64,000 nucleotides of DNA from NCBI GenBank assembly GCA_003952965.2, contig RXIC02000421.1:124001-188000 (forward strand), written 5' to 3'. The notes under the pieces were generated by a model that saw nothing but the letters and a program-made list of their open reading frames with translations, did no database searches and had not been told where the DNA came from. The stretch's first letter is position 1, and the number at the start of each line of letters is the position of its first letter. This DNA comes from Morella rubra. Its lineage: Eukaryota > Streptophyta > Magnoliopsida > Fagales > Myricaceae. Made by a program: the position numbers and the translations under genes. Shown piece after piece: positions 1 through 11,075 of the stretch.

Positions 1-608
1 CTTTAGTTTGTTTTTCTGGTGATGATATGAAAGGCTTTAGAGGTATTTGTAAGTATTTCAATTCTTCTTTAAGCATTCCTACAACTTTGTGCATTGAAGG
101 ACGATAGCTAGGCTTCATCTGTATACATTGTAACGCAACTATGATCATCTTTTTATAAATTTCCTTTTCTTCCTCTGTCACATTGTCAATTTCTATATCC
201 TTCCCATCCTACAATTGGCTTAATATCAAAATGTATGATCTGAATGTCACATCCTCGATGCAAATATTCAATTCCATGAGCCACTCCTAGAACAATATCA
301 TATAGTTTCTCGTAGCTTAAGAAGATACCTTCATCCTAAGAAAAAATGTATTTATTGAGGAAGCCTTTGGGCATGAACTCGTATACAAGAGATTGTTTTG
401 CTCCTCTAATGCAAAAGCCAATGAGTTGCACAATATTAACATGGTGAGTCCTTCCAATAGTTGTTATAACTTTGCTAATACATTCTTGCCAATTAGCTTT
501 GGCCTTTCCTGGCATCTTTATAGCAACAAGTTGGCCACTTCAAATTGTTTCTTTAAATACAGTATCATAGCCTCCTTCACCTAATTTGTCCTTGAAATTA
601 TTGGTCAT
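1..608 (-). pseudogene. LRK10-like receptor kinase copy A, kinase part left of the CACTA insertion
   Basis: On the minus strand this encodes the kinase domain of an LRK10-like receptor kinase; the C-terminal end runs off the left edge. The tail (PFISSPE) and subdomain XI (SYRPSM) are readable at 1-130, and the N-lobe at about 380-608. The stretch carrying the catalytic loop end, DFG, APE and subdomains IX-X is missing: an internal deletion joins about 216 to sequence that lies some 286 bp away in the sister copy K (61261-61546), at a GG microhomology. There are also frameshifts. At 612 the gene is broken by a CACTA element, and the rest of the exon continues at 9112. It is a dead copy. The assignment to the family is firm because the same exon recurs ten times in the window. 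Confidence 0.9.
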
Positions 609-611
609 CCT

Positions 612-639
612 CACTACAAAAAAATTGACTTTTAGTGAC
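612..639 (+). repeat. Left terminal inverted repeat of the CACTA element
   Basis: It starts with the diagnostic CACTA pentamer and continues into a TTTTAGTGAC motif that recurs inverted just inside (about 650-660), so each end is itself a small palindrome. The partner repeat is at 9081-9108. Confidence 0.93.
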
Positions 640-799
640 AAAAAATTTTTGTCACTAAAAGTCAATATTTCGTCACTAAAAGTATTAGTGACGAAATTTT
701 TTCTTCACGAGCTCTGTCAGCGAATGAGCGTCACGAAATGTATTTCGTGACGAAACCCGAATTTCGTCACAAAAAGTTTTTAGTGACGGAAATTTTTCG

Positions 800-1360
800 T
801 CACTAAATTTACTGATCGATCGGTAATTGTGACGATCGGTCGGTGAAAACGAAGTGATGGATCGATTGGAAAGGCGATCGATCAGTATACATTTGAGATG
901 ATCGAACGGTACGTATTGACGATCAATCGGTTACGTATTGGTGATTGATCGACACATTTAAACGATCGCACGGTAAGAAATAGACGATCGATCGCATTCA
1001 GCAACGACGATCGGACGCTTTATATAAGCGATCGATCACTTAAGTAGCACGATTGATCATTATGCCATGGACGATCGGTCGTTTAATTCAGCGATGGAAC
1101 GTTGATTTATGAACTGATCGATCGGTGATATTGGACGATCGATCGGTTTTGCAGGAGAGTCGATCGTCTATTTCTACACTGATCGGTCGCTTATAGTACC
1201 GACTGATCACTTGCACATAGATGATCGATCATTTATTTTACTGATCGATCAGTAATTTTGTCGTTTTAATATTAGCGATCGAACAATTATATTGGATGAT
1301 CGATCGGTTGAACAACAACCGATCGATCGCTGAATATGCCGATCGAACGGTGGTAACATA
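800..1360. repeat. Left subterminal repeat array of the CACTA element (GATCGATCG-type motifs)
   Basis: Dozens of short degenerate copies of GATCGATCGGT or its complement occur every 20-35 bp on both strands. In the En/Spm family, arrays in this position are the binding sites of the TnpA protein that pairs the two ends; that role here is inferred from position and motif density. No coding sequence is seen in it. Confidence 0.8.
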
Positions 1361-1513
1361 ATCGTTTTTTTTTTTTTTTAAACAATAATAATAGAAAATA
1401 TTATATAACACGTACATTTTATAATAATAATACAATACTCACATTAATAAACATCAATAATAACATATAGTGATTCATAATTAAATCGAAAATAATATCG
1501 TAATAATATATAA

Positions 1514-3267
1514 TTAAAAAGTTATTACAATATACATGCATCTACCTTTTTGAACCCCAAACTGGTTGAATAGTCGCTTTGACATGTCGTTCATTTTCTT
1601 CTCCATTACAGAGGACATTTTCTTCTCCAGTTCCTTTGATATTTCTGCCTGTAAGCGCTCTTGCTCCTTTCGCATGCGCTCTTGTTCTTGTTGCATGTGC
1701 TCCTCGTGCTCCACTCACATGCGCTCCTTTTCATGCGCTCCTCCTGCTCCAACCGGATGCGCTCCTGCTCTACCCGCTGCTCCTCACGGTGGTCCCTCAG
1801 CGTGGCCTCCATCTCAGCTTGCTTCTTCGCAAATTCTTGCAAGTCTTTTTCTCTAGCAGCTCTCATCGCCTCTATCTCATCCCTTGCCTTTGCTAGCTGG
1901 TGCTGTAGATCAGAAGACTGTGTAGTCAAATTTGATGAAGGCGGAGGCTTAACCGCCCGTCCTAATCCCCGAACATATCCCGACTTCTTGCCCAATATCT
2001 CAAATATACTTCAATTTCGGTGTAAGTCTTCCTTCTAAATCACACTGACGCTGGAAGGCATCCATCCATTCCTGAAAAAATGAAAATAATTACCAGAAAC
2101 ATTAAAGTAGATAAACTATACATAAATTACATAAAGTAGATTAAAATGAAAGCGATTTACATAAATTTCTCTCACTCCTTCCGAGGTCCAAATCCCATCT
2201 TTGTTTGTATAATTCTTTTTATACAGCTCTGCAGGATTGATATTGCCGCTTTCTTGATTTTTCTACATGTCAATAGCATAAAGTTATTAATAAACAATAT
2301 CAATAAAGTCGAAGATTTAGTTGTTAACTTACCACGCAAGCTAGTGTGCGTTGGAACGAGCGCGAACTAGCAACGTGGTTCACAGTCAATTTTGATCTAT
2401 TCTTCTTATTTTGCTCACTTCGTTTCTGCGATATTTTAAGTAATTAAATATTAAAAGAATGTAATATTTAAGCAACGGATTTTTGTAATCACGTACCATA
2501 AATGCTTCGCTGGTGAACAGATCGCATAACTCCTTCCACTGTTCTTCTGTGGTATCAGGTGCGGCTTCAGCAACGCCGCCTCTTTACTCGGAAACTTCTT
2601 AAAATATGCATGCATTCAGTTGCGGTGCGTTCGACGTGCCGTCATCATAGTCTCGACCACCGTCCTCACGTCCTCATGACGGGTGTAGTCAAGGTCGAAG
2701 TGGTCCTGCATAAGTACCAAAACATACAATATTACAATGATAAACGAAATGCTTAACCAAAAATTCTATGTTTACGAGTTTAATCATACCAACACCCGAT
2801 CCATAATGTACTCCTTCACTTCTGCAGGAACATTGACCCACTTGTTAACTGAGATCGGAATCAGCCCTCGGACCAACATTCCAATCTTCGTCGATAGAGT
2901 GGCAGCAGTGGAAGACACTCCTCCACACTCTCCCTCCGGGATATGCACCGATAGTTTCCCGGACCCGGACCCAGACCCAAGACTGTTCTCCAAACTGACT
3001 CCACGTGTCCTACCTCGCCCACGTTTAGAAGCTGATGTCGCTACATAAAATAAAATTAACAAAGTTAGTCGGTCGGTTAACTTAAAAAAATTGAAATATA
3101 ACTTAGAATAATTTCTTACATGCACAACTACTAGGACAAGCTGGCGTGCTTTGACTCATGCCTTCATTCACTGTCGGAGAAGGAGCGCTCGGGGTAGGAC
3201 TCGGGATCGGACTCATACTATGCAACTGTCCAGAAGTAACTGAAGGAAATTCTCGTCCACGCTTCAT
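1514..3267 (-). pseudogene. TnpA-like protein of the CACTA element (Transposase_24, Ptta/En/Spm family)
   Basis: This is a multi-exon minus-strand gene. From its 5' end: an exon with a likely start ATG at 3265-3267 (MKRGREFPSVTSGQ, Ser/Pro-rich); an exon at about 3042-2790 containing the family signature KIGMLVRG followed by VNKWVNVPAEVKEYI; an exon ending at 2709 with HEDVRTVVETMMTARRTHRN; short exons near 2400 and 2250; and a last coiled-coil-rich exon (about 2070-1514) with SGYVRGLGRAVKPPPSS and Glu/Arg/Gln-rich heptads. The order matches plant Ptta/En/Spm transposases, whose product binds the subterminal repeats. Several one-base indels break the frame (near 2567, 2010 and 1700); the sister copy at 62804-64000 is cleaner. 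Exon limits are approximate. Confidence 0.75.
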
Positions 3268-3388
3268 TTCACCGTAGAAGCTGTGACATAACAAAATAAA
3301 CGATAAAGATATGGTAAACGAGACAGTAACAGTAAAAATAGTTCAGCAAACATCAACATTAGAAAGAAAATATACATGAAAGAAATTA

Positions 3389-6300
3389 TTAATCAGAATT
3401 CGATTCTTGCACGTTATCACCCAATGCCTCAACCTCAGTAGAGTTGCTATCACTTTCGAATGAATCTTCGTCCCCACTTTTTTCGGTATTCTCTTCAATT
3501 TCTACTTCATCCCCCTCCGAAACATCATTACTCTATACGTCTTTTTTTTTTTTTTTTCCGCCGATCATTGTTTGACGTAACGTCATCCTCCGTAGTGGAT
3601 TAAGGTTAAACTATTGGAAGTCTATAAACAAGTCAATGGCATCGTCCTCTTGATACGCTTCATTCGAGATGGCTGCTCCCGATTCAACGTTTACATCAAC
3701 TTCACCATCCGGATCCAGGCCGGGAATGTCATATGCATTTCTACATGACAACTTCTGCACGACTCGCTATGTAGGTCCATGCAGATTATCAACTAGATAA
3801 AACACTTGACTTGCTTGATTAGCCAAAACAAATGGATCTTCTAAGTACCACAGTCGGGAAGTGTTTATGCTCTTAAAGTTCTCGTCGATACGAATTCCAC
3901 GTTGATCTCTGACGTCCCACCTGTTGGCTTTTAGTCACAATCAATGTTTTGATGATAACAATAGAAGTAATTGAGATGTGAAGCAAAGCGGATCCAAAAT
4001 GAGCACGAAGCAATCAAGTAACATCTCCTTCAATGGAAGTGCTCTTAAAGTGAAGACTCAAGATGCTAGGGTAATCTTTGTAACTCTAATTCTTCATCTT
4101 TAACAAGGATTTGAACCACACACTTGTATATTTCTTCAAAACTTGCATGAAATGTTTTACCTCTTGTTTTGAAGATTTAAAAATGTTTTAAATGGCTTTA
4201 AAATAAATGGCTCTAATCCTTCCGGTCGAAAAAACATATTGGAGAAAGTTGACTTTGGGTATGAAACGGTTTGGTGCGCGACCGATTCATGTAGCGGTCG
4301 ACCAGTCTTCAATCGCTTGTATAGCGGTCGACCGGTTGGTTTGAAAATGTTAAAAAAGAGCTGTTCTGACTTCTGACATTATGACCGTTGTGTAACGTTA
4401 ACCTGCAGCGGTTGAAGTGGTCAACCGGTTCATCGAGAGTTTTTAACAGCTCGACTTCCAACGACTATTTTTCTTATGAGTGTATAAAGCATCCCTACGC
4501 CTTTTAAAAGTTGCTGAACAACTTAATCATTTTGCCAAAGCTAAGAGTGATCTAAAACTTTTCAATCCTTGTTCAAACATCATTCACACATAATCAACAC
4601 TTTCACATCCTTGTTGTTGTGTGAAGCTTAGGAGATAGAAATTTCTCATTGTAATATCTACTCCATCAAGGGAGTTTTAGTGAGCATTTTCGTTCATCCC
4701 CATACACTATTAAGAGAGTGATTCTCTTGTTTCTTTTTGGTGAGGTTTGTTCATCAAAAGAAGGAGTTTAGAGAGGTTTGTTCTCAAACTCGTTCTTGAG
4801 GCTTGAAGAGGTGTTTCTCAAGCTTAAGTGTAAGGAAGGCTCTCCCTTAGTTGAAGGGAGCATAGTAGAAAAACCTCAAGGCTCGGTAAAGGAGCTTGAG
4901 GGGTGGATGTAGGTGGGTTTGCAGAACCACCTAAAAATCTTGTGTTTGCTTCTCTTCCCTTATCTCATTACATTGTGTTATTAGTTTCCTACTCTAAGTT
5001 TTATTTATCTATCTAAGTTGCAATATATATTCTTTTGTTCAATCTTTTATTGCAATCACTTCTCTTTGTGAGACTTATAGCTAGCAAACACTTTCTAAAG
5101 GGTGAGTTTCGGAAAAGTTTTGAAACCCAATTCACCCCCCTCTTGGTTGCCTTAATCCTAGGATTTACACCACCAATCACACTTAAAAAAATATACAGTA
5201 TTTTCCCGCAAGTATTGCATGGCATAAATGTCTACAAGCCTCCCGTAAAATTCTATTGATTTCCCTCATGTGATCCCGGTACTACAATACCACTGTTCTG
5301 AGTTCTCCGTCGTTCTTCCCGTTGTACTGTATGATATCTACATCCGTTCATAACACATGCAGAATAACGCATCACTCGTGTATCAGGCCCACGTGCCAAT
5401 GAATACAATTCATCGATCGATGTACATGGATTTTGAGAACGTAATTTTTGAACCTACAACAATATATTAGAAGGTCATTAAAAACAAAGACACGAATTAA
5501 TTTGAATTATTTGTCAATAACACTTACTCGCCCTAAGAACCAATCCGAAAATTGTTCCTCATGCATACGAGAAATGTTACCAACTCCTTGCGCGCGAAGT
5601 TCGTCCATGTGTTCACTGTAATGATAAGGTTAATCAACGACTGTATATTATAGAAAACCTATGAAATTTTATTTTACTTACTCTAAGTAGTTGCTGATGC
5701 CTTTGCAATTGTTCAGCACAAACCACCGAGCTTTCTTGAACTCTGTTCGGTCTATGTCATGTCCTTTTCCAGCCCCTAGCAATCTAATTCTCTGAGTGAA
5801 CACATCCAATGACCTTTCTGGTATCTCGGGATCGCCGTCAGAATCGTAGTTTCGATCTCTGCGATTAAACACTGTTTCGACCCCTCGGAGGTATTGGGAA
5901 CAAAATGTCGAACACTCATTCTCAATATACGCTTCTGCAATCGACCCTTCGGGACGAGACTTATTTTTCACATTCCGTTTCGAGCGACCCATCAACCGTT
6001 CAACTGGATACATCCATCTGTATTGTACTGGTCCAGCAAGCATTGCTTCGCGCGGTAAGTGGACCGCCAAATGCATCATTATTGTAAAAAAAGCGGGTGA
6101 AAAAATCATTTCCAACTTGCATAAAATTATCCCGATATCTTCTGACATCCTCTGCAATACAGAAATCTTCAACGTACGAGAACACAACTCTAAAAAAAAC
6201 AAACATAATTCAGTCACTGCGCCACACACGTCTTCCTTCAACAACCCTCGGATCATCACTGGAAGAACCCTCTGCAAGAACACATGACAATCATGACTTT

Positions 6301-8018
6301 TCATTCCAGAAACCTTCAACTCATCTAGATTCACACAACGTGAAATCTCAGCTGCATAACCATCGGGGAACCTCACATCTTTTAACCACTCACAGGCCCT
6401 CCTTCGCTCTTCCCGAATTAAAGTATACACCGCTTGAGGCATCAATTCAACCCGACCGTCATGCACCAAGTGCAAGTCTTTTTTGACCCCCATTTCAGCT
6501 AAATCTCTACGTGCACCCGCTGAATCTCTGGTCTTGAACTCGATATTCATCACCGTCCCAATCACGTTGTCACATATGTTCTTCTCGATGTGCATCACGT
6601 CCAAGTTATGCCGTAACCCTAATGTACTCCAATACGGTAGTTGAAAAAATATGCTCTTCTTCGTCCAATTCAAACGTTCCGACGATTGTTTCTTCTTTCC
6701 CCTATTCTTCCCTGACGCTTTACCAAAGATAGTCTCCCCGACATGCGTCAATTGTTCCAATATGTCCTCACCAGTTAACTCCTCAGGCGGAAGTCTATGT
6801 TCTTCTTTCCCATCGAACGTATCCACATCATATCTCCATGCATGCCCCGGTGTCAAATATCTCCTATGACCCATATAACACATTCTTCTCCCGTGCTTCA
6901 ACCACTTATAGTCAGTGTCTAAATTACACATTGGACATGCCAACTTCCCTTTGGTACTCCATCCAGATAAATTGGCATATGCTGGAAAATCATTTATGGT
7001 CCACATCAAAGCTACATGCATCTTAAATGTCGTCCCATCTGAAGCGTCATGTGTCTCAACTCCATCTTCCCATAGTTGTTTCAACTCTTCCACTAAGGGT
7101 CGAAGATATACATCAATATCATTTCCCGGTGACTTTCGACCCGGAATCAGAAGAGTCATTAGTGAAAATGGGACCTTCATACACCTCCATGGGGTAAATT
7201 ATATGGAAACACAACGACCGGCCAAATACTGTACGCATTGCTCATGTTTCCGAACGGATTAAACCCGTCAGAAGCAAGACCAAGGCGGACGTTGCAGGCA
7301 TCTTGAGCAAACCAATCGTGGTCCTTATCAAAATTCTTCCAAACCAATGAATCTGCAGGATGCCTCAAACTCTCCCCATCATCGACCCATTTTTCCTTAT
7401 GCCATCTCATGTCAATTGCTACATCTTTTGTGGTAAACAAACGTTTAAGTCTAGGGATTAAAGGGAAATGACGCAACACTTTTCTGGGAATTCGATTGCG
7501 CAAATCATTTTCAAATTTCCACCGGGACACCCCACATATCGGACATCTGTCTAACTCACTGTTTTCCTTCCAAAACAACACACAATCATTCTGACATGCA
7601 TGGATTTTATCATAACTAAACCCAAGATCCTTTCGCAATTGTTTCGCCTCGTAATACGATCCCGGTAACGTCTCCCCTTCTGCAATGCCTCCTTAATCAA
7701 CTGTAATACCATATCAAATGCCTTAACCGACAACTTATTCTCCGACTTCACATGCAACAACCAGACCGTAAATGACAACTTACTAAACTTGGTACATCCA
7801 GGATACAATTCATGTTCTGCCTCTTCCCATAATTTATTAAGTGGTGTCGAAGCCTTCGGTCCCCAAGTGGGGGTTTCCTTAATATTAGGGTTCTCCGTTT
7901 CAACCCTTGCCGCCCCACCATCTAATCCGGCATGAACATCGGTTAACATTTCCTCCATTCTATCAGAGTTATCTCCCTCTAAATCACCATCACTATATGG
8001 TAAGCTCGCATTGCTCAC
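3389..8018 (-). pseudogene. TNP2-like CACTA transposase, interrupted by a solo LTR
   Basis: This is the catalytic transposase of the CACTA element (tnp2 / Transposase_21), then DUF4218, then DUF4216, in the usual order on the minus strand. An N-terminal part (7551-8018) leads into the tnp2 core with KIHACQNDCVLFWKEN and CPICGVSRWK (7177-7638), then PGNDIDVYL and a 500-residue open stretch (5678-7180) whose last third is DUF4218 (LAVHLP; QYRWMYPVERLMG). Exons near 5520-5620 and 5250-5460 follow, and DUF4216 is split by an LTR at 3922-5169. One-base losses in C-runs shift the frame near 7190 (the expected PPW motif) and near 7676. A TGG-to-TAG change lies just downstream of QASQVFYLVDN in DUF4216. 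The C-terminus is acidic and ends at 3389-3391. The N-terminal transposase-associated domain was not found. It is non-functional. Confidence 0.9.
3922..5169. mobile_element. Solo LTR inserted in the DUF4216 exon of the CACTA transposase
   Basis: The 1248-bp sequence begins TGTTGGCTTTTAGTC, ends GGATTTACA and is flanked by the perfect 5-bp duplication CCACC (3917-3921 and 5170-5174). Excising it with one CCACC restores an uninterrupted DUF4216 reading frame (CDWWDVRDQRGI) across the site, which fixes both ends independently. No internal retrotransposon genes are present, so it is a solo LTR left by LTR-LTR recombination or an unusually short element. The lineage is not determinable from an LTR alone. 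Confidence 0.9.
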
Positions 8019-8021
8019 TAA

Positions 8022-8900
8022 AGCATCGATCGCTCCGTACCAAATTCAGCGATCAACCGATCGATCATTGGACCTAGCACTTACAAAGCGATCGATCGCC
8101 TCTGGAGGCGATCGATCGTTATGGGAACGAATACACACAGACATTACAAAACCCCAAAACAGGCCCAAAATCATCCAAAATTGATCCCAAAACAATCCTA
8201 AACTCTTAAAACATACATCAACAATAAATAAATACATTTTACGGACCTAAATGGATGATATAGCAAATTAGAAAACGTAAACTAAAAATTCGCTAGTGAA
8301 CAACCGCTTAATATTGCTTAAAAAATAATATAAGTACGTACATTTGACGTAGAAGACAATGAAGGATGATTCCACGCACTTTGGAAGACAATGCAGCACG
8401 AAATGGCTCCTTGCACTTTGAGAGGATTCGAGAGATTTTGTGGAGAGATAACCGGTAAAAATGACTTCGGCGGTTTCATATAATCGTTCGTGCCGATCGA
8501 TCGGTAGTTAAGTGACGATCGATCGCTATGTTCTAACACGTGGCGTCTTTCCATTCGTTAAAACTACGATCGATCGCCAACCTGGTCATTGAACGCGATT
8601 CGAAAAAGTGACGGTTACACTTACCAATCAATCGGCATATCATTCCGATCGATCGACTTTTTGTATTTGCAGACGGTTACTATACCGATCCATCGGTTCA
8701 TATGAACGATCGATCGGTTTTCAAAGCCACGTGGTTATTAATAAACGATCGATCGGTTTATAAACAACGATCGATCGGTTTGAGTGACGATGTAAATTCG
8801 TCGCCTAAACTCTTTGCATGTAGTGACGGAGCATTTCATCACAAAATTAACGATCGGTCACTGTGACCGATCGATTAGTGTGTGACGAAACTTTTCGTCA
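8022..8900. repeat. Right subterminal repeat array of the CACTA element
   Basis: Copies of the GATCGATCG motif are spread here, mirroring 800-1360 at the other end, followed at 8900-9080 by repeated TTTAGTGACGAAA modules leading into the terminal repeat. No convincing coding sequence is seen; the few open frames here are low-complexity by-products of the repeats. Confidence 0.75.
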
Positions 8901-9111
8901 CCAAAAAATTAACTTTTAGTGACAACAATTTTATTTCATCACAAATAAAACCTTTAGTGACGAAATTGGTAACGAAAAGTAGTTTCGTCACGAAAAAAAC
9001 CTTTCTTTGCGACGAAAATAGCATTTTTTCACTAAAAATTAGCTTTTAGTGACGAAATTCAATTCGTCACCGGGAATTTCGTCACTAAAAGTCAATTTTC
9101 TAGTAATGCCT

Positions 9112-9280
9112 CTTGATTTCTTTATAAGAGTACCTAATTGGCCTGAGGTTATTGTGGCTGTGCAGAAATTCTTCAATAGCATCATACATTGAGAAATGCC
9201 TCCTACGCCATTTATATATTATATCAACAATACAAGGACACATGGAATGCCAAATACAATTTTTACTGCGAACTGTGCTC
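9112..9280 (-). pseudogene. Copy A kinase exon, N-terminal part right of the CACTA insertion
   Basis: This continues the exon broken at 611: it encodes the residues just before the kinase N-lobe, a membrane span and the start of the exon after an AG acceptor (rc of 9281-9282). The first residues read [15 protein letters not shown], the same as in copies D and J. A small insertion (TATAA) in the span shifts the frame. Confidence 0.88.
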
Positions 9281-11075
9281 CTCTGCAGGAATATAATTAA
9301 TCATTAGAACAACAGAAAGACAAATATTATTTTGTTTGCAGCACTGTAGGCATTATTTTTAGTTGAATTTGTCAGTGTGCGTAGGACACAACTAACTAAT
9401 CGGTGTCTTTGTCTTTTCCAAGCAGAAATCTTTATGTTTTCAGTCTTTTTACGCTTCACAAATTAAGAAACCATTTTACAGTACAAAAGAACGTAAATAT
9501 CATCATGGCAGAGATTCGAGTTCTTACAAATGGCCAGTGCTGCGATGAAAGCAATATTTATTGAATCTGAGAAAGAAAAATTTGAAGAAAGTTAATTCAG
9601 TACTCAAGAAAGTATATATTGAACTAATTTCAAGTTTTTATTTTTTTTCAAAAATATAATTATATTGTGATTCCTAACTACTTTTAAAGAATAAATATAT
9701 ATCTACAATGTGACTTTTCTTTCTCCCTTTCTTTTAAAATTGTGTAGGATTTTTTTTTTAAAAAAATGTGTGCTCATTTTATCTATTTTTTGACAACCTT
9801 TATTAATAACTTTAACTTTACATAAACATTGGCTGTCCACGTGGTTTTTGCAGGTCACTTGTCATTCAGTACTTCTATTTCAGATTCTGTACTATTCCTG
9901 AGAAACAGTGACAGAAACCTTACGTTCGATTAGCTGGCTCCTGCCAGCTGGTTGATCAACAACTTCCAACAGCCTTGAGAATCTTTTAATGCAAATAAAT
10001 ATATTATAACCCAAATATAAAAAACACCAGCCCTGGCAGCTGCCTGTTGAGGATATTATTACAATATCAATGCAAGGATCCAATTAGCATAAAATTATAT
10101 TTTTTATTCTGCTCTCTTGCTGTGCGGTTATTTCTCTTCTCTTACTTGTCCTAGGAAAAAAAAATTCTATTTCGAATTCTGTATTATCCATGAGCAGCTC
10201 TTTAGAAAAAGAAACCTTACAACGATATTGGAATAGCGAAGTACCAAACCCAATCCATCTGGATGATCAAAGAAAAAGAAAAAACAACATTAGCTAGCCT
10301 TGAGAAACTTTAACGCAAATAAATGAATTATAACCCATAATATACAATACACCACCCCTGCATGCGTATCCGACATTATTACAATATCAATAATCCTTGG
10401 GATACAATTAATAAAAAAAAGTTTATGATAGCAAAGATAAAAAGAATTGCAAATATTCAGAAATATGGAAAAAAATGTAAAAAACAAAATAACTGTTCAC
10501 CGTATTGTATAATATAATTTAGAAAAAAAAGGATTGCGTAGGCATTTGATCCTTAGGTTTTGACTTGTTTTAACAAATAGTTCTTCGATTTTTAAATTAA
10601 TCATAAAGGATCCTTTGAGTTTATAATTTTTATCAAACATGTCTTTTTTGTTAAACTTTTATCTATAAAATTAATAATTCACATCTCAATTCCAATCACG
10701 AGTTGATACATTGTCACCTAGAACTGAAATTATTTGATTTTTATTTTTTTTCATAATTTTTTTCTAATTTTGTTTAAAGAGGTTAAAATCTCGAAACGGG
10801 TAGTTAACCCAAAAAAAAAAAAATCAAGCATTATTGTATATGAATTATAATTAAATTGGATGGTTGCATTGTTTCTTAACTCACCGAAGCACCGGCAATA
10901 AACTGCGTTGTCGGCGAAATTTGTGCCGCAATAAATATATCTTCTAATAAAACCAAATAAATGTAGAACTTACCGACAGTGGTGTCAACACACCTCAGCA
11001 CGGAGGGAACATCCAATAGCAGGTCTCCAACATGTCTACCTGGACACGAAGGTGACCTCACACCAGCTTCTTAAT
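9281..11075 (-). pseudogene. Copy A introns, small exons and eroded ectodomain end
   Basis: By homology with D and J, a 39-bp exon (9528-9566, between CTCAG and GTAAG) corresponds to the exon before the kinase exon. The short exon 2 and its flanks appear twice, at about 9925-9950 and 10229-10265, within a direct duplication (9,890-10,080 and 10,190-10,400). At 10880-10925 the last residues of an ectodomain (C-x-x-x-F-A-D-N-A-V-Y-C-R-C) precede a GTGAG donor; the rest of the ectodomain is not recognisable, and 10930-11075 could be a replaced or diverged part. The remaining bases are AT-rich intron. Confidence 0.55.

Larger units (their letters stand above)
612..9108 (-). mobile_element. CACTA (En/Spm-type) DNA transposon, complete with both ends
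   Basis: The left end begins CACTACAAAAAAATTGAC and the right end, read on the minus strand, begins CATTACTAGAAAATTGAC. About 28 bp of inverted terminal repeat is shared (612-639 and 9081-9108), with the right end mutated from CACTA to CATTA. The 3-bp duplication CCT flanks the element (609-611 and 9109-9111), as expected for CACTA elements. Removing the element and one CCT rejoins the kinase exon of copy A within the residues KKMTNNF. Inside are a TnpA-like gene (about 1514-3267) and a TNP2-like transposase (3389-8018), both on the minus strand, plus subterminal repeat arrays at each end. Both genes are broken, so this copy is probably non-autonomous now. Confidence 0.95.

Noticed and set aside
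1579..2038. Plus-strand Cys/Ser-rich frames opposite the TnpA-like exons (also 62,869-63,314)
   Set aside because: They are the antisense of a Glu/Arg/Gln-rich coiled coil, which always yields such Ser/Cys/Leu frames; the minus strand carries the recognisable family.
3922..5169. Possibility that this is an intron of the transposase
   Set aside because: It has TG...CA ends and a perfect 5-bp duplication and lacks GT-AG ends on the minus strand, so it is an inserted LTR.
6097..6486. Plus-strand 129-codon frame
   Set aside because: Antisense shadow of the DUF4218 / tnp2 region, no independent support.
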